DNA of 64,000 nt from Geosiphon pyriformis (lineage: Eukaryota; Glomeromycota; Glomeromycetes; Archaeosporales; Geosiphonaceae), in assembly GCA_016748015.1 (NCBI GenBank), contig JAAOMT010000082.1:48857-112856 (forward strand). Reading direction: 5' to 3'. A model generated the notes under the pieces. That model was not told the DNA's origin. It did not search any database and saw nothing but the letters and a program-made list of their open reading frames with translations. The position numbers were made by a program, and so were the translations under genes. Positions 36,206 to 46,800 of this stretch are shown one piece after another (the stretch's first letter is position 1; each line of letters begins with the position of its first letter).

Positions 36206-37451
36206 AATTCATAGTGTATTCAATGTATTCTGCTTCCTTCATTTGACGAACATCTTCTTTGGTAGCTCTATTAATTAATGCCATTGCTAAGTCGAAAATC
36301 ATCTCGGCATCATGAGGGTAGTGATAAAGTTTGTTGAGAGCACTGTTGTATGCTGCATTAAAGGGTGTTCCTCTTTTTATTTTTTCTGAAATTGATAAGG
36401 CATATTGGCAGGTCTGATTGCAAACACTTCCTCTCATTGCTACATCAATCCAATTGCATTCTTCTAATAGCATATCTCCACAAGTCAAACAAGCAGTGTT
36501 GTCCCATTTTCTGCTCCTTTTTATTAGATGGCCCCATCGCTCTCTGTGGCAAGCCTTGCAGTAATAACAAGTGTGATTCTCATATTCTTCTTCAGGTGAA
36601 ATGCAGGCTTCCATTGATGATAGTTTCTTGTGGCAGTCCTTACATTTAAGGGGAATATAGGGGCATTGTTTTCTTGGTTCGGGTTTTGAGTAAGGTATAT
36701 TCCATCCAGAGGTTTCAGGTTTAGTGTGTGGGGTAAAATGTTCTTGTTCTGTTTCATCAGCCCAGTTGGACATTGATTCAAGAACCATGAATGTTTCGAT
36801 TATTGGTTTTTTTTTTTTTGGTTCAAATTCAAAAGCCGGGGCTTTTTCAGAGCATTTGTTGAATGTACCACAAATGGCAAGTACCCAGGCATGTTGTCCT
36901 TGGTAGGAGATTGTTAATTCTTGTGTTTCCCAATTCAGATTAGCATTGGCTTTTTGAAGCCAATCATTTCTGACGAGAGCTTGGTACTGGGGTGCATTCA
37001 TTACAAGAACTTTGACTAGAATGGTGATTCCATCAAGAGTAAATAGAAAATTGTCAATTTCTCTCACTGGTGTCTTTTTCATGCCATCGGCAATAACAAT
37101 TACTGTTTGAGCTGGTCAGTCGACATTTCTTTTCAACTGTTGCATTAACTGGTAGGTAATAATGCTTCCGGCGGATCTGCTGTTTAGGATCAAGCAAATT
37201 GGCTTTCTTTTTACTTCAGCTTCTGTGTACATTGCAGTAATGGCTTTTTGCTCATTAGCCACTGCATTGCTAAGCAAGAATGGTGATTCATTTGCTTCAA
37301 ATTCAAAAGGAAAGATATCAGAGAGATTGGCGTTTTCAGCAATTCGGGCTGGTGGAATAGTGGTGTGGTTATGAGAAGAGTTTCGTTGTTGTTGTGCTGC
37401 AGCTCTACCTTCCAAGAGTACAGTATGGTAAAAATTCTGTTCTTCCAGCAT
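36204..37451 (-). pseudogene. Gypsy A protease and Cys-rich module
   Basis: The retropepsin-like region is at about 37200-36900: the active-site stretch reads CLILNSRSAGSIITYQLM where DSG is expected, so the catalytic Asp is Asn and the Gly is Arg, both explained by G-to-A changes. Hydrophobic FLFTLDGITILVKVLVM and the later NDWLQKANANLNW are typical retropepsin context. After a Lys-rich linker comes a Cys-rich module (about 36680-36410): CKDC, CYYCKACHRERWGH, CLTCGD, then C and CNQTC pairs, consistent with two or more zinc sites. This module is not part of the usual gag-pol set. The frame is continuous with gag upstream (gag-pol fused in one frame) except for a TGA near 37113. Confidence 0.75.
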
Positions 37452-38646
37452 TGTTAAATAACTGGGTTGAGTGTGATAATGGTTGGGTCTTGATTGAATG
37501 ATATTTCAGGGAACCAATTGGTTGTTTGAACTGATTCTACTGTTGTTTACTTGGTATCGGTTTTGTGGTGTGAATTGATTTTGTGTAATCAGTCTTTGAG
37601 CAGGTACTTGATAATGTTGTATGGGTGGTTGTTGGTATTGCTGTTGGATTGGTTGTGGGGTGGGCTGATAATAATTATTTTGGTATTGGGGTCTTGGTGG
37701 ATAGTAAGCTGGTGGTAATGGTTGATAATAAGATTGCTATGGTGGAGAGTAACGTTGATTACCCCTATTTTGTTGGTCTCATTGCAACTTTCTGCAATCT
37801 CTTTTCCAGTGGCCAGAGATTCCACAGTAATGGCAATTTTGGGGCTGGTTATTGGAAAGTGGTGCAAAGTTATTTTGATTTCATTTTTGGGGTGGTTGAT
37901 ATCTTTGGGGTTGTTGTTGTTGGTTGGTAAAATAGTTTTCGACCTTCTTTGTGAGTTGGTCAATTTTTTTCTCAGCTTCTGAGCTGGTTTCTCCAATTGC
38001 CAAATTTACAAGTTTTGTACAATTGGCTTCTTCTATGACCATTTTGTATCTTTTTGCGTGCTGTATTGCAGAGTTTAAATCTTCTGGCGCATATGGGCAA
38101 ACCTTTTTAATTAGTTTATCTTTTAGACCAGCAATAAATTGATCCAAGATTTGAGCATCGGAATAATAATTGTTTGTCTCGAGTTGGTGAATCCATCTGA
38201 GAAGTTTGTTGAATTTCCCAATATAAGTCATAACGGATTCAGAGGGTTCTTGTTTGATATTTCGAAAATGATTGCGAAGAGTGATAGAGGTATTATTGTC
38301 AGTGAACTGTTCAAGAAAGGCTGCTTTGAAAGCATTCCAATTATTGAATGGGGCGGCAAGGTTTTCAAACCATTCTCCTGCTGTTCCTTTGAGAAAGTAG
38401 GGAATTGTTCTTAACATTCTGGCAGCATTCCATCCATTTGCATCTCCAGCTTTAGTAACTTGGTCAAGCCATTCTTGGGAACTGGTCTCAATATCTTTTC
38501 CATTGAATTCAGGGATTTTTGCGATGTATGTTGTCATTTTGTTTTCTTCGTTTTCACTGTCTATTGATTCTTCTTCGGTTATTTCAGAGTTGTTTTCTTC
38601 GTTTGCTGCTGTCTCAAAGTGTTCACTTTGATTTTCAGCTAGAAAA
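37452..38646 (-). pseudogene. Gypsy A gag with zinc knuckle, 5' end in gap
   Basis: Gag forms the particle and binds RNA. The capsid-like region (about 38500-38150) has WLDQVTKAGDANGWNAARM, FLKGTAGEWFENL and FLEQFTDNNTS, the retrotransposon gag fold signature. A zinc knuckle CHYCGISGHWKRDC is intact near 37805-37846, followed by a Gln/Tyr/Pro-rich linker to the protease. Three internal stops (TGA near 37880, TGA near 37790, TAG near 37740) are single C-to-T changes. The frame stays open upstream of the ATG at 38537 through an acidic stretch (NSEITEEESIDSENEENK) up to the gap at 38647, so the true start is probably in the gap. The zinc knuckle and capsid region share the frame of the protease. 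Confidence 0.85.
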
Positions 38647-39102
38647 NNNNNNNNNNNNNNNNNNNNNNNNNNNNNNNNNNNNNNNNNNNNNNNNNNNNNN
38701 NNNNNNNNNNNNNNNNNNNNNNNNNNNNNNNNNNNNNNNNNNNNNNNNNNNNNNNNNNNNNNNNNNNNNNNNNNNNNNNNNNNNNNNNNNNNNNNNNNNN
38801 NNNNNNNNNNNNNNNNNNNNNNNNNNNNNNNNNNNNNNNNNNNNNNNNNNNNNNNNNNNNNNNNNNNNNNNNNNNNNNNNNNNNNNNNNNNNNNNNNNNN
38901 NNNNNNNNNNNNNNNNNNNNNNNNNNNNNNNNNNNNNNNNNNNNNNNNNNNNNNNNNNNNNNNNNNNNNNNNNNNNNNNNNNNNNNNNNNNNNNNNNNNN
39001 NNNNNNNNNNNNNNNNNNNNNNNNNNNNNNNNNNNNNNNNNNNNNNNNNNNNNNNNNNNNNNNNNNNNNNNNNNNNNNNNNNNNNNNNNNNNNNNNNNNN
39101 NN
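38647..39102. other. assembly gap (456 N)
   Basis: Run of N that removes the end of the right LTR (about 67 bases by comparison with the left LTR, if the gap size is real), the primer-binding site, the leader and the gag start. Joins across it are unverified. Confidence 0.99.
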
Positions 39103-40019
39103 TTCTGGATGTGGTTGAACCTCCAGTAACTGAATTTTTAACTTCAAATTATCTCCTATAATTTGAACTTGCTGGGCTTATGAGTGGAATGGCCAATTCT
39201 GTGCCAGTTGCTTTATGTAGTTACATTGTAGTAAACATCAACTCTTTCTCAGGAATTGCTCGTCTGGAAGCTCACTAAAAATGTGTAGTTACTTTGCTGT
39301 GAAAGTCAACTCTTCTACAGGAATTTCGTCTGTAGGCTACCTTAATGATTGTAATAAGAAAAGAAAGAAAAATAAAAGAAGTGTAAAAGAAATAGGATCT
39401 TATCAAGGGAAACGTTTTCTATCCAGGCCTGGAGTCACTAACAGTTTACTGAAATTGGTAGCTAATCAATTTCGAAATGTTAGTTGGGTTTTGGAGATTT
39501 TCCAAGTACAATAATTTAGAGAATTTGGTTTTTCAAATTATTTGATATTTATTTCTTTTTGTGTGTATAGAAATGGTTTTTAAAAGATAAATCTAAAGTA
39601 AGATACATTTTCTCGAAGAGAGAAGCTCTTCTTTTATACAACTTGTCATAACACTATTCTATGAACTCAAACTTTGCTATTTTCTACAATTTCGCTGAAC
39701 TAAAGATACATTTCGGCAAACTATAAGTTATTTCGGCAAACTATTAGATATTTTGGTGAACTATCAATTATTTCAGCAAATTTCTACAAATTTCGGCAAA
39801 CTTTTTGAATGTTACATAGTTTGGGGTATTGCATGATTGATCATCGCAATTAGGTTACATTGGTGTTGTGTACAATTTGGGTTATTAATTAAATGATAAT
39901 TTTGGACATTTTTGCTAATATAATAAGTGATCATTTAAAATGATAATATATGCTAATTAATGATAGGAATTATAAGATAATTTCATGCTAAATAATATCT
40001 CTAATTTCGTCTGGTAACA
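39103..40019 (-). repeat. Gypsy family A 5' LTR (right), partial
   Basis: Aligns with 30507-31425 with a modest number of mainly C/T and A/G differences and small indels. Its right terminus tctggtaaca ends at 40019, giving the TGTTACC start on the element strand. TATA box TATAAAAG at 39631-39638. Confidence 0.88.
39631..39638 (-). promoter_or_regulatory. LTR TATA box, right LTR
   Basis: TATAAAAG on the element strand, at the same LTR position as 31037-31044. As part of the 5' LTR it would drive the element transcript. Confidence 0.6.
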
Positions 40020-41750
40020 ACATCAAATTTACAAAGCTTAATTTTTGCACAATATTTGACACTTAATCTGTTAAAAGTTCTAAGAAATATTTTAAAAACA
40101 CTATATAAACACTAATAGATGAATTATTTTAAACAACCAGAAGACTTTTTTTAATATATATTAGACCAGAAAAAAAGAGTCTAGAACTAGAACCAGAACA
40201 AATATTATCAGAAAAAGCAGTAAGCAAAACTATCTAAGTTCAAAATTTGTCATAAAATATAACAGAGCAAGAAATAAAAACATTTTTCTTAGCATATAAT
40301 CTGGCCAACTAAAAACAATTCTTTTTTAAAGCAACTTTTTTATAAAAATTTTTAAAAGGCAAAAGTAATACATTAAATATATTATATTTTAAAACAAAGT
40401 GTTCAAAATATCTATATTTTTTATATCTAATTAAATTTATTCTAGTCCAAAATAGTTTTACACCACCAAAAATTGGCTTTATACAAAAAGCAAATTCTAG
40501 CTTCTTATCTGATTTAAAACCAATTACAGCACAACAAATTCTGTTGCCAGTTTTAAATAATCTATTTATAATATAAATTTTTTTACCAGTCTTTTCTAAT
40601 AGAGCACTAAGATTATGAACAGTTGTTTTCACAGACAAAGTAAAACAAAAATATTTTAAACCAATTCCTAAATATTTAAATATTACAATTTCTTATAGTT
40701 TTCATTACATGTACTAAATCTTTTTTGATTAAGAATAACTATCTAATTACCAACTAATTTGTTTGACTTAATTCAACAAATTTTACTATAGTCTTTTGTC
40801 ACAGCCCAATTAATTACAATTAAATTGGCACAATTTAACTAAACTCAATTATTGCAGTAATGATTATTTTTTTTGGCATATTCATAAAAATTTTTTTTAT
40901 TATCAATTTAATTTGATTTAATTTTTTGTCTTTTAAGATTGTTGTTTATTTTGATTTTTTTTTAACCAATAATATGATCTTATTTATATTTTTCTCTAAT
41001 ATAAATATAGATTTGATGATTTTTTCAAATTTTGAAAAAATAATAACCCTCTTAAAACCATTAATTAATGAAAAAAAAAATTTGATTACTTAAGTTTTTG
41101 CAGTTGCTAATTTGTTTTTTACCACTAAAAAATTAATATTCATTGCAAAAAAATTTTTGACAGCAACTTTAATCTGAGTTTTTATTATTTTAAGATTGAT
41201 TTATTTTTTGTTAAAAGAGATATTAAGAAAAAAAAAGGGGAGTCTTATATCTTTATTTATTCTATAGTTAAATATAATAATAGGGAAATCACAATTCAAT
41301 TCAGTATTAAATTTTTAGCTTTGGAAGTTATTGCAGCTAAACCAAAAAAAAAACCACTACCAGCACTTATTAATATATTATTAATATTTCCATTACTTAA
41401 TTTACTGTTTATATTCAAATAAATATTATTGTCTAGACCAGATTTGACCAAAAAAAATTTTTTTTCATTATCAGAGTGCTTAATATTACTTACAGATATT
41501 TTCTTTTTCTGAGAGAAAGTATCATTAACAAAACTATAAAAAGCTTTTTTAAGCACATTTTTTTTAAACATATTGTCATTAAAAGTAGTTTTCAGATCTA
41601 TTACAAAAAAATTATTAACTTGAAAAATATTAAAATTAATATTATTAAAAGAAACAAAAACAAAAAACAAAAAAACTTTTTTTTTAAAAATTGTTTTTTA
41701 AAAAATTTTAAATATAGAAGAAAAAAAGGTTAATATATATATATATATAT
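40020..41750 (-). pseudogene. LINE F ORF1 relic with 5' end
   Basis: Minus-strand ORF1 of the D subfamily. The 5' leader at about 41690-41750 and the N-terminus DLKTTFNDNMFKKNVLKKAF ... KHSDNEKKFFLVKSG (about 41600-41440) are shared with D. RRM-like parts are decayed. A later piece (40309-40638) reads VKTTVHNLSALLEKTGKKIY and FCIKPIFGGVKLFWTRINLI, matching H and D, and the zinc-knuckle region reads YKKYRYFEHFVLKYN with Cys lost. It is cut at 40020 by the Gypsy A LTR at a point equivalent to about 23840 in D, so the ORF1 end and all of ORF2 are missing on this side. Confidence 0.7.
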
Positions 41751-41976
41751 AAAATAACTTTTTTTTATTTTTATTTTTTAAAACAAAAATATATTTTGAA
41801 AAAAATTAACAAAGTCATTAGAATTCTTAAGATAATATTAAATTTTTTCTTTTTTTCATCCAAAATTCCCAAAAAAGAGTCCAGAGTTTTTTTGAAAGAA
41901 GTTTTTTACTATTCAGTACAATAAATCAAAACTATTTTTCGATTACAAGGCCACTGTTGGCTCTGTTATTGCTGTT
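41751..41976. other. spacer and probable LINE G 5' leader
   Basis: AT-rich to about 41840, then more mixed sequence (ccaaaattcccaaaaaagag ... ggccactgttggctctg) that probably belongs to the LINE G 5' UTR. Confidence 0.45.
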
Positions 41977-43780
41977 ATGAAAAAGACTATTAAAGTTTCT
42001 GGTTCTGAATATGGTTTCAAGGTGGTTGTGTTAAGGAAGAAAAGGAAAGAAGGTGTATTGGCAGAGAGTATTGATAATAGAAGGGTTGCTGCTGAAGCTT
42101 CTGGTGCTCATTCATGGAGTTCTGAGACAGGTGACACTACTGAATCTGAGAGTATTGACATGAAGAAGGAGTGCTTGGTTAAAAAAACCAGTGTTGACTA
42201 TGGTGAGAATGGTGCTTTCACAGAAGAGGATCCTAATCAGATGCCAAAGGATTTGCATGTAAAAACCAAAAAAGTGTTAGGGAAGCCTCTGGGTGTGATT
42301 GATTATGATACTATCAATACAGATGATGACGTGTTAGATAATTCTTTTCTTCTTCTGCCCTCTCTATCTATCAAACCAACTGTTCAAGTGTCTGTTTGCA
42401 AATCTTTCACTTTAAATATTGATCTTATGGTCATTGCTGAGAAGTTCTTTCAGGAAAAATTGAGTTTTATCAGGAAAATTTTTTCAAGTGTAAATGGTTT
42501 TAGGGGGGCTTCTACTCTCTCAATATTTGTTAGAATTATTTGTGCCACTTTCACTTTGGAAAAGGCAATGATGGCTGCTGAAAAGTTGGCAAATAATCAT
42601 GGTGTTGTGGTAAACACTGATCTCAAGTGCCCTATAAACAATTATACAAATCGGGCAATTGTGATGAAAGAAATTCCTGTGAAAACTTCTGTGGAGGCTG
42701 TGCATGCTGCCATGTCCGAGTTTGGATTGATTAAGTCAATCAAGATGCAGCTGGTAGGTCTGTGGCAAAAGGCAATTGTTAAATTAGAAGATCAGAATTA
42801 GGCTGATCTCTTGACATTCAAATGATCTATCCTTATTGGAAAGGATGCAGTACATGTGGCCAAAGCCAATGTTGACAAACAAACGTAGGATTCCAGGAAT
42901 GAATTCAGGGCACTGCTATACACTCTTTCTGTTAGAACAAATGCTCATGATCTTTGGGATTTTGTTGGTTCAGTTGGTGGGAAAACATGTGTCATTGATC
43001 GTAATCCTGTTAGCTACATCTATGCTCGCTGTGCTACTGTTTGCTTTGGGTCTGAATCTGATCTGGTTAGTGTGATGGCTGCAACCCCAGTTATAAAAAA
43101 AATTGGTCTTCACTGGTCTTATCTCTCTTTGGCACTGTGCTTGGTCTGTGGTCTTTCTGGTCATACATCTCTTAATTGTGTTTTAGTTAAAGTTGGTTCA
43201 ACTTTGAGAGACAGAAAGGCATCTCTTTTTGCTTAGGATCAGGTCAGATTGGCAAATATCTATGTTCGGAAGTCTGTGCCCATTTCTTGTCCATTGGCCT
43301 TCAGTGGTAAGACCTGAACATCAGTGGTTGGTGCTCTTCTGGTGCATAATTTTCATGGTGCTGGTTTGATTTTTGGTTCCAACAAAGTTGGTAAATCTCT
43401 TCCTCCTGTTGCAAGTAATTTGGAAAAGCGTTTAGTGAATATTGAAAGCAGTCTTATTAGCCTCACGGGACAAATTGGTGAGTTGGCTAAGAGGTTGGAT
43501 TCACTCATGCTGGCAGTTCCCCAGCCTAGCCCTGAATGTCAGCTGTTGGTAACCTTCCCCCCCTTCATCACATAATCAAGGGGAGAATATGATGGGAATG
43601 GGTTTGGGTAATGCCACTGGTAACAAGACTACTGCCATTCTGGATTCAACTGCCTCACCTGAGGTTGTAAAATTGGAAAACATATTGGAAGATCTTTCTG
43701 CTTTGGTCATAAGCCTATTAGCACGCTTGGATGGTTTGGCTTTGGCAGGTAGTGTTCCTTCTTTACCTCTTTCTCAATGA
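41977..43780 (+). pseudogene. LINE G ORF1, two RRM-like units and zinc knuckle
   Basis: From ATG at 41977: a basic N-terminus, an acidic Ser/Thr-rich region (WSSETGDTTESESIDM), then RRM-like unit 1 (about 42655-42795, RAIVMKEIPVKTSVEAVHAA ... MQLVGLWQKAIVKLE), RRM-like unit 2 (about 42910-43000, ALLYTLSVRTNAHDLWDFV) and an intact knuckle CLVCGLSGHTSLNC (about 43140-43180). The C-terminal helix LEKRLVNIESSLISLTGQIG may oligomerise. Stops at 42799, about 42822, 42885, 43234 and 43315 correspond to Trp or Gln in homologues. A frameshift near 43580 leads to the last 60 residues (LENILEDLSALVISLLARLD). It packages the element RNA. Confidence 0.82.
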
Positions 43781-43803
43781 GTGGTCTGGTATAGAAAATT
43801 GCT

Positions 43804-46800
43804 ATGTGTAATGTTCATGGATTAAATAATTCTGCGAAGCAAGATGATGTTATTTGTTGGCACAAGGATATGAACAATTTGGTTTCTATTTTTACGGAGT
43901 CAAAGCTTAAAGAGAAAGTTCATCCATGGTTGGCCAACAAATTTGATGGTGTTTGGGTTTTTACTTCTGGTCGGGATTCTGGTTTTTTGGGTGCTGGGGT
44001 GTTAATTGTTATGAATTCTTCTTTAGCAAAACACATCTACAAGGTCTCTAAGGTGCCTGGTCGGCTCCTATCCATCAAATTGCTTTTCAAAAATAAACTT
44101 TCAGTGTCTATTTTGGGGCTTTATGCTGGTGCTTCACCAGTGGTTCAGTTTTCTTAGGCTGGTGAGATCAACTCTCTCATTGCTAAAGCTGTTAATGAGT
44201 CTTCTTTTGTTGTTCTTGGTGGTGATTTTAATAAGAATGGTTTGCACAAATGTGCCAATTTCAAAAAATGTGATGATTTGGATTTGATTAACTCTCTGAG
44301 GGGGAGCTCTTTTGTGAAGTCATTTACTTGGTGCAATTTTTGTGGTATTACTAAGACACTTGACTACATGTTCATTTCTTCTAATTTGGTTGGTGCAGTG
44401 GTGGGTCATGGTATGAATAGCATTGAGGACTATTTTGATACTGATCATAAGGCTGTTTATGTTTCTGTGAGACTGGGTGGCCTGCTAGATGTCTGGTTGA
44501 ACTCACTGTGCAAACAAGCAAATAGAAATTGTTGGAAGTATGATATCAAAAATGCCAGTAAAATTAAGTGGTCAGAATTCAGGAATGCTACAACTGCTAA
44601 TGCTGTTATGTTCTCAGATGAGTTTGTTACAGCTAAGCAGTTTTCTGATCTGGATGCAATGTGGGACATTGTTCATAAGGTTATGGTTCTTTCGGCTGGT
44701 AGAACATTCAAGAAAAAATAGTTTAAGGATTTTGATTGTGTTTTTAATAAGATATCTTCCTGGTTTTATAAATTGGAGCTACTTGTGTCTAAACTGGTAA
44801 AGGCTTCTCAGTTAGTTTCTGGCAGGGATTTTGCCTTGTTATTGGATACTTGGAACAGGCTTGATTTTGTGAGCACTTCACCAGTAAAATCTATGTTTCT
44901 TTCTGGTGCTGGTTTTGATGCAATCCATTAAGTCTTACCATTCTTCTAAGTTGTTGAAATCTAAGCATGCTGAAGAATCTCGTATAAGGCAGGCTATTGA
45001 GAGGAGAATGGAGAGTTTTGAAGTGGATAAAGATTACACCATTAGAAGTGTTTTGGAGTGTCCTTTTCATAAAGTGATATTGGATCATTTGGTAGATGAA
45101 GAGGAGTTGGTCTTGGAGCCTAAGTTGGTAAAATCTAGGGTGGATGTGGTTATGGAGAGCTAGACACAGACACATGGAGTGGTCTCTGATATGTTTGATG
45201 TTTGGGTTCATCAATATCAACCTCTGGATTACGTCTTTGATGGCACTTTCTCTGATGTTATGTGCTCAATCAGCTTTGATAAGATGTCTGCAGTCATTTC
45301 GGATTTACCTGATGGGAAAGTGACCAGTCTCTCTGGTATTTCAAATGAATTGTGGAAGCACTGTAACAAGTTGGTTTTGGATATGCTGTTGGTTTTTTTG
45401 AATGCTTGTTTGGTTTGTGAATTGGTCCTTGGACCTTGAAAGGAAGCTTGGGTTTCCATGATTTCTAAACCTTATGAATGGGAGGGTGTTCTCACGAATA
45501 CCCATTTTATTGCTTTAATTAAGACAGCCTGCAAAATTCTGTCCAAGATTCTGTCAGATAGGATTTCTTTGGCTTGTAGCAAGTTTGACGTTTTGCGTGG
45601 GGACAATTTCTCAGTTTTGAAGGGTACAACAACACAGTCTCTGATCTTTGCTGTTGGTTCTGTGATTGAGAATGCCTTGAAAAAGAATTGTGAACTATGA
45701 TTGGTTTTACAAGACATGTGCAAAGCCTATGATTTTGTTGGTTGGAAACATCTTAGGAAAAGTTTGGTTAGAATCAAGATGTGTGATAGTTTTATTAAGT
45801 TCTTTGGCTCCATCCACAATGGTCGCACTAACAAGGTGATAACAGATTTCAGTTTGACAGACAGATATTATGTGCATGATGGCTTGAATCAAGGAGAAGT
45901 TTTCTTGCTGCTTTTGTGGCACATATTTTATGATTCACTTCTTTGTAAGATCAAGAGGTAGGAGGCTGTATGTGGCTATAGATTAAATTCTCATTTCGTT
46001 TCCAAAACTGGCTGGGTAGAATCTCAAGCTGGACTGATATCATTTCTGGCCACTGGTGCTTTTGTTGATGATACAATTTGGGTAGGCAATAACCAGTCAG
46101 CTATTTAACACATTCTCAATGTCACTAGTAATTTCTTCAGGATTAATGATATTTCAATAAATAATGAAAAGACTGTGGCCATCCCTATTAACTGTTGAGT
46201 AGTGAACCCTACTCTTAATATCAATGGCTTGCCTATCTCTGTTGCTAAAAAGGGGGAACCTCATTATTATCTGGGAATTTTTCTTTCTTCTGAAGGTTTG
46301 TCTAGGCCTAGCTTGGTTAGGGCGTATTTGGATGTTCGGTTTTTTACCAATCTTGTCTTGAGAAAAACAATTTCAGATAAACAATTTGCATATTTAGTGT
46401 TAGCAGTTCTTGTTCCTATTGTCAGTTACAGGATTCAGTTTAGTTTTGTCTCTACTAGTGTGTGCAACAAATGAGATGCTCTCATTTGCAAGAGTTTGAA
46501 ATCTAAGTCTGGTCTGCTTCTCGATTTTCCCAATGACACACTCTATTATTTTTCTTAATATAGTTTAAAAACATTTAAGCAGATTTAGGCTGAAAGTAAA
46601 TCAGCTTCTATTGTTTTTTTTGTAAATTCTGTTGGTGTTTTGGGTTAGTTGTTTTCTCACAGATCTTACGATCTCCAGATTCTTAGCTGGTGCCTGCGAC
46701 ATCCATTGCTATTTCCGACTCGTATTAGGGTCAACTTTTTAAATAATTTTTTGGCTGATGTGGTCTGTATTTTTTCTGATTTGGATTTGTCTTTGGGCAG

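Larger units (their letters stand above)
30440..40019 (-). mobile_element. Gypsy family A, dUTPase-bearing Ty3/Gypsy element
   Basis: Minus-strand element of about 9.6 kb with LTRs at both ends (right LTR partly in an assembly gap). Coding order from right to left: gag with zinc knuckle, aspartic protease, Cys-rich module, dUTPase, RT, RNase H, integrase with GPY/F-like module, accessory ORF, polypurine tract, LTR. RT before integrase places it in Ty3/Gypsy. The LTRs are visibly very similar, so this is the youngest LTR element in the window, yet it already carries nonsense codons and two frameshifts in pol. Its left end lies inside Gypsy B and its right end lies against a LINE ORF1, so the two flanks do not form one interrupted sequence. 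Confidence 0.88.

Noticed and set aside
37589-37996. Minus-strand Asn/Ile/His-rich frame within Gypsy A gag
   Set aside because: Out of frame with the intact zinc knuckle CHYCGISGHWKRDC; the true gag frame runs through with only C-to-T stops.
38519-39147. Long open frames on both strands across the gap
   Set aside because: They are open only because N codons are not read as stops; they are not genes.
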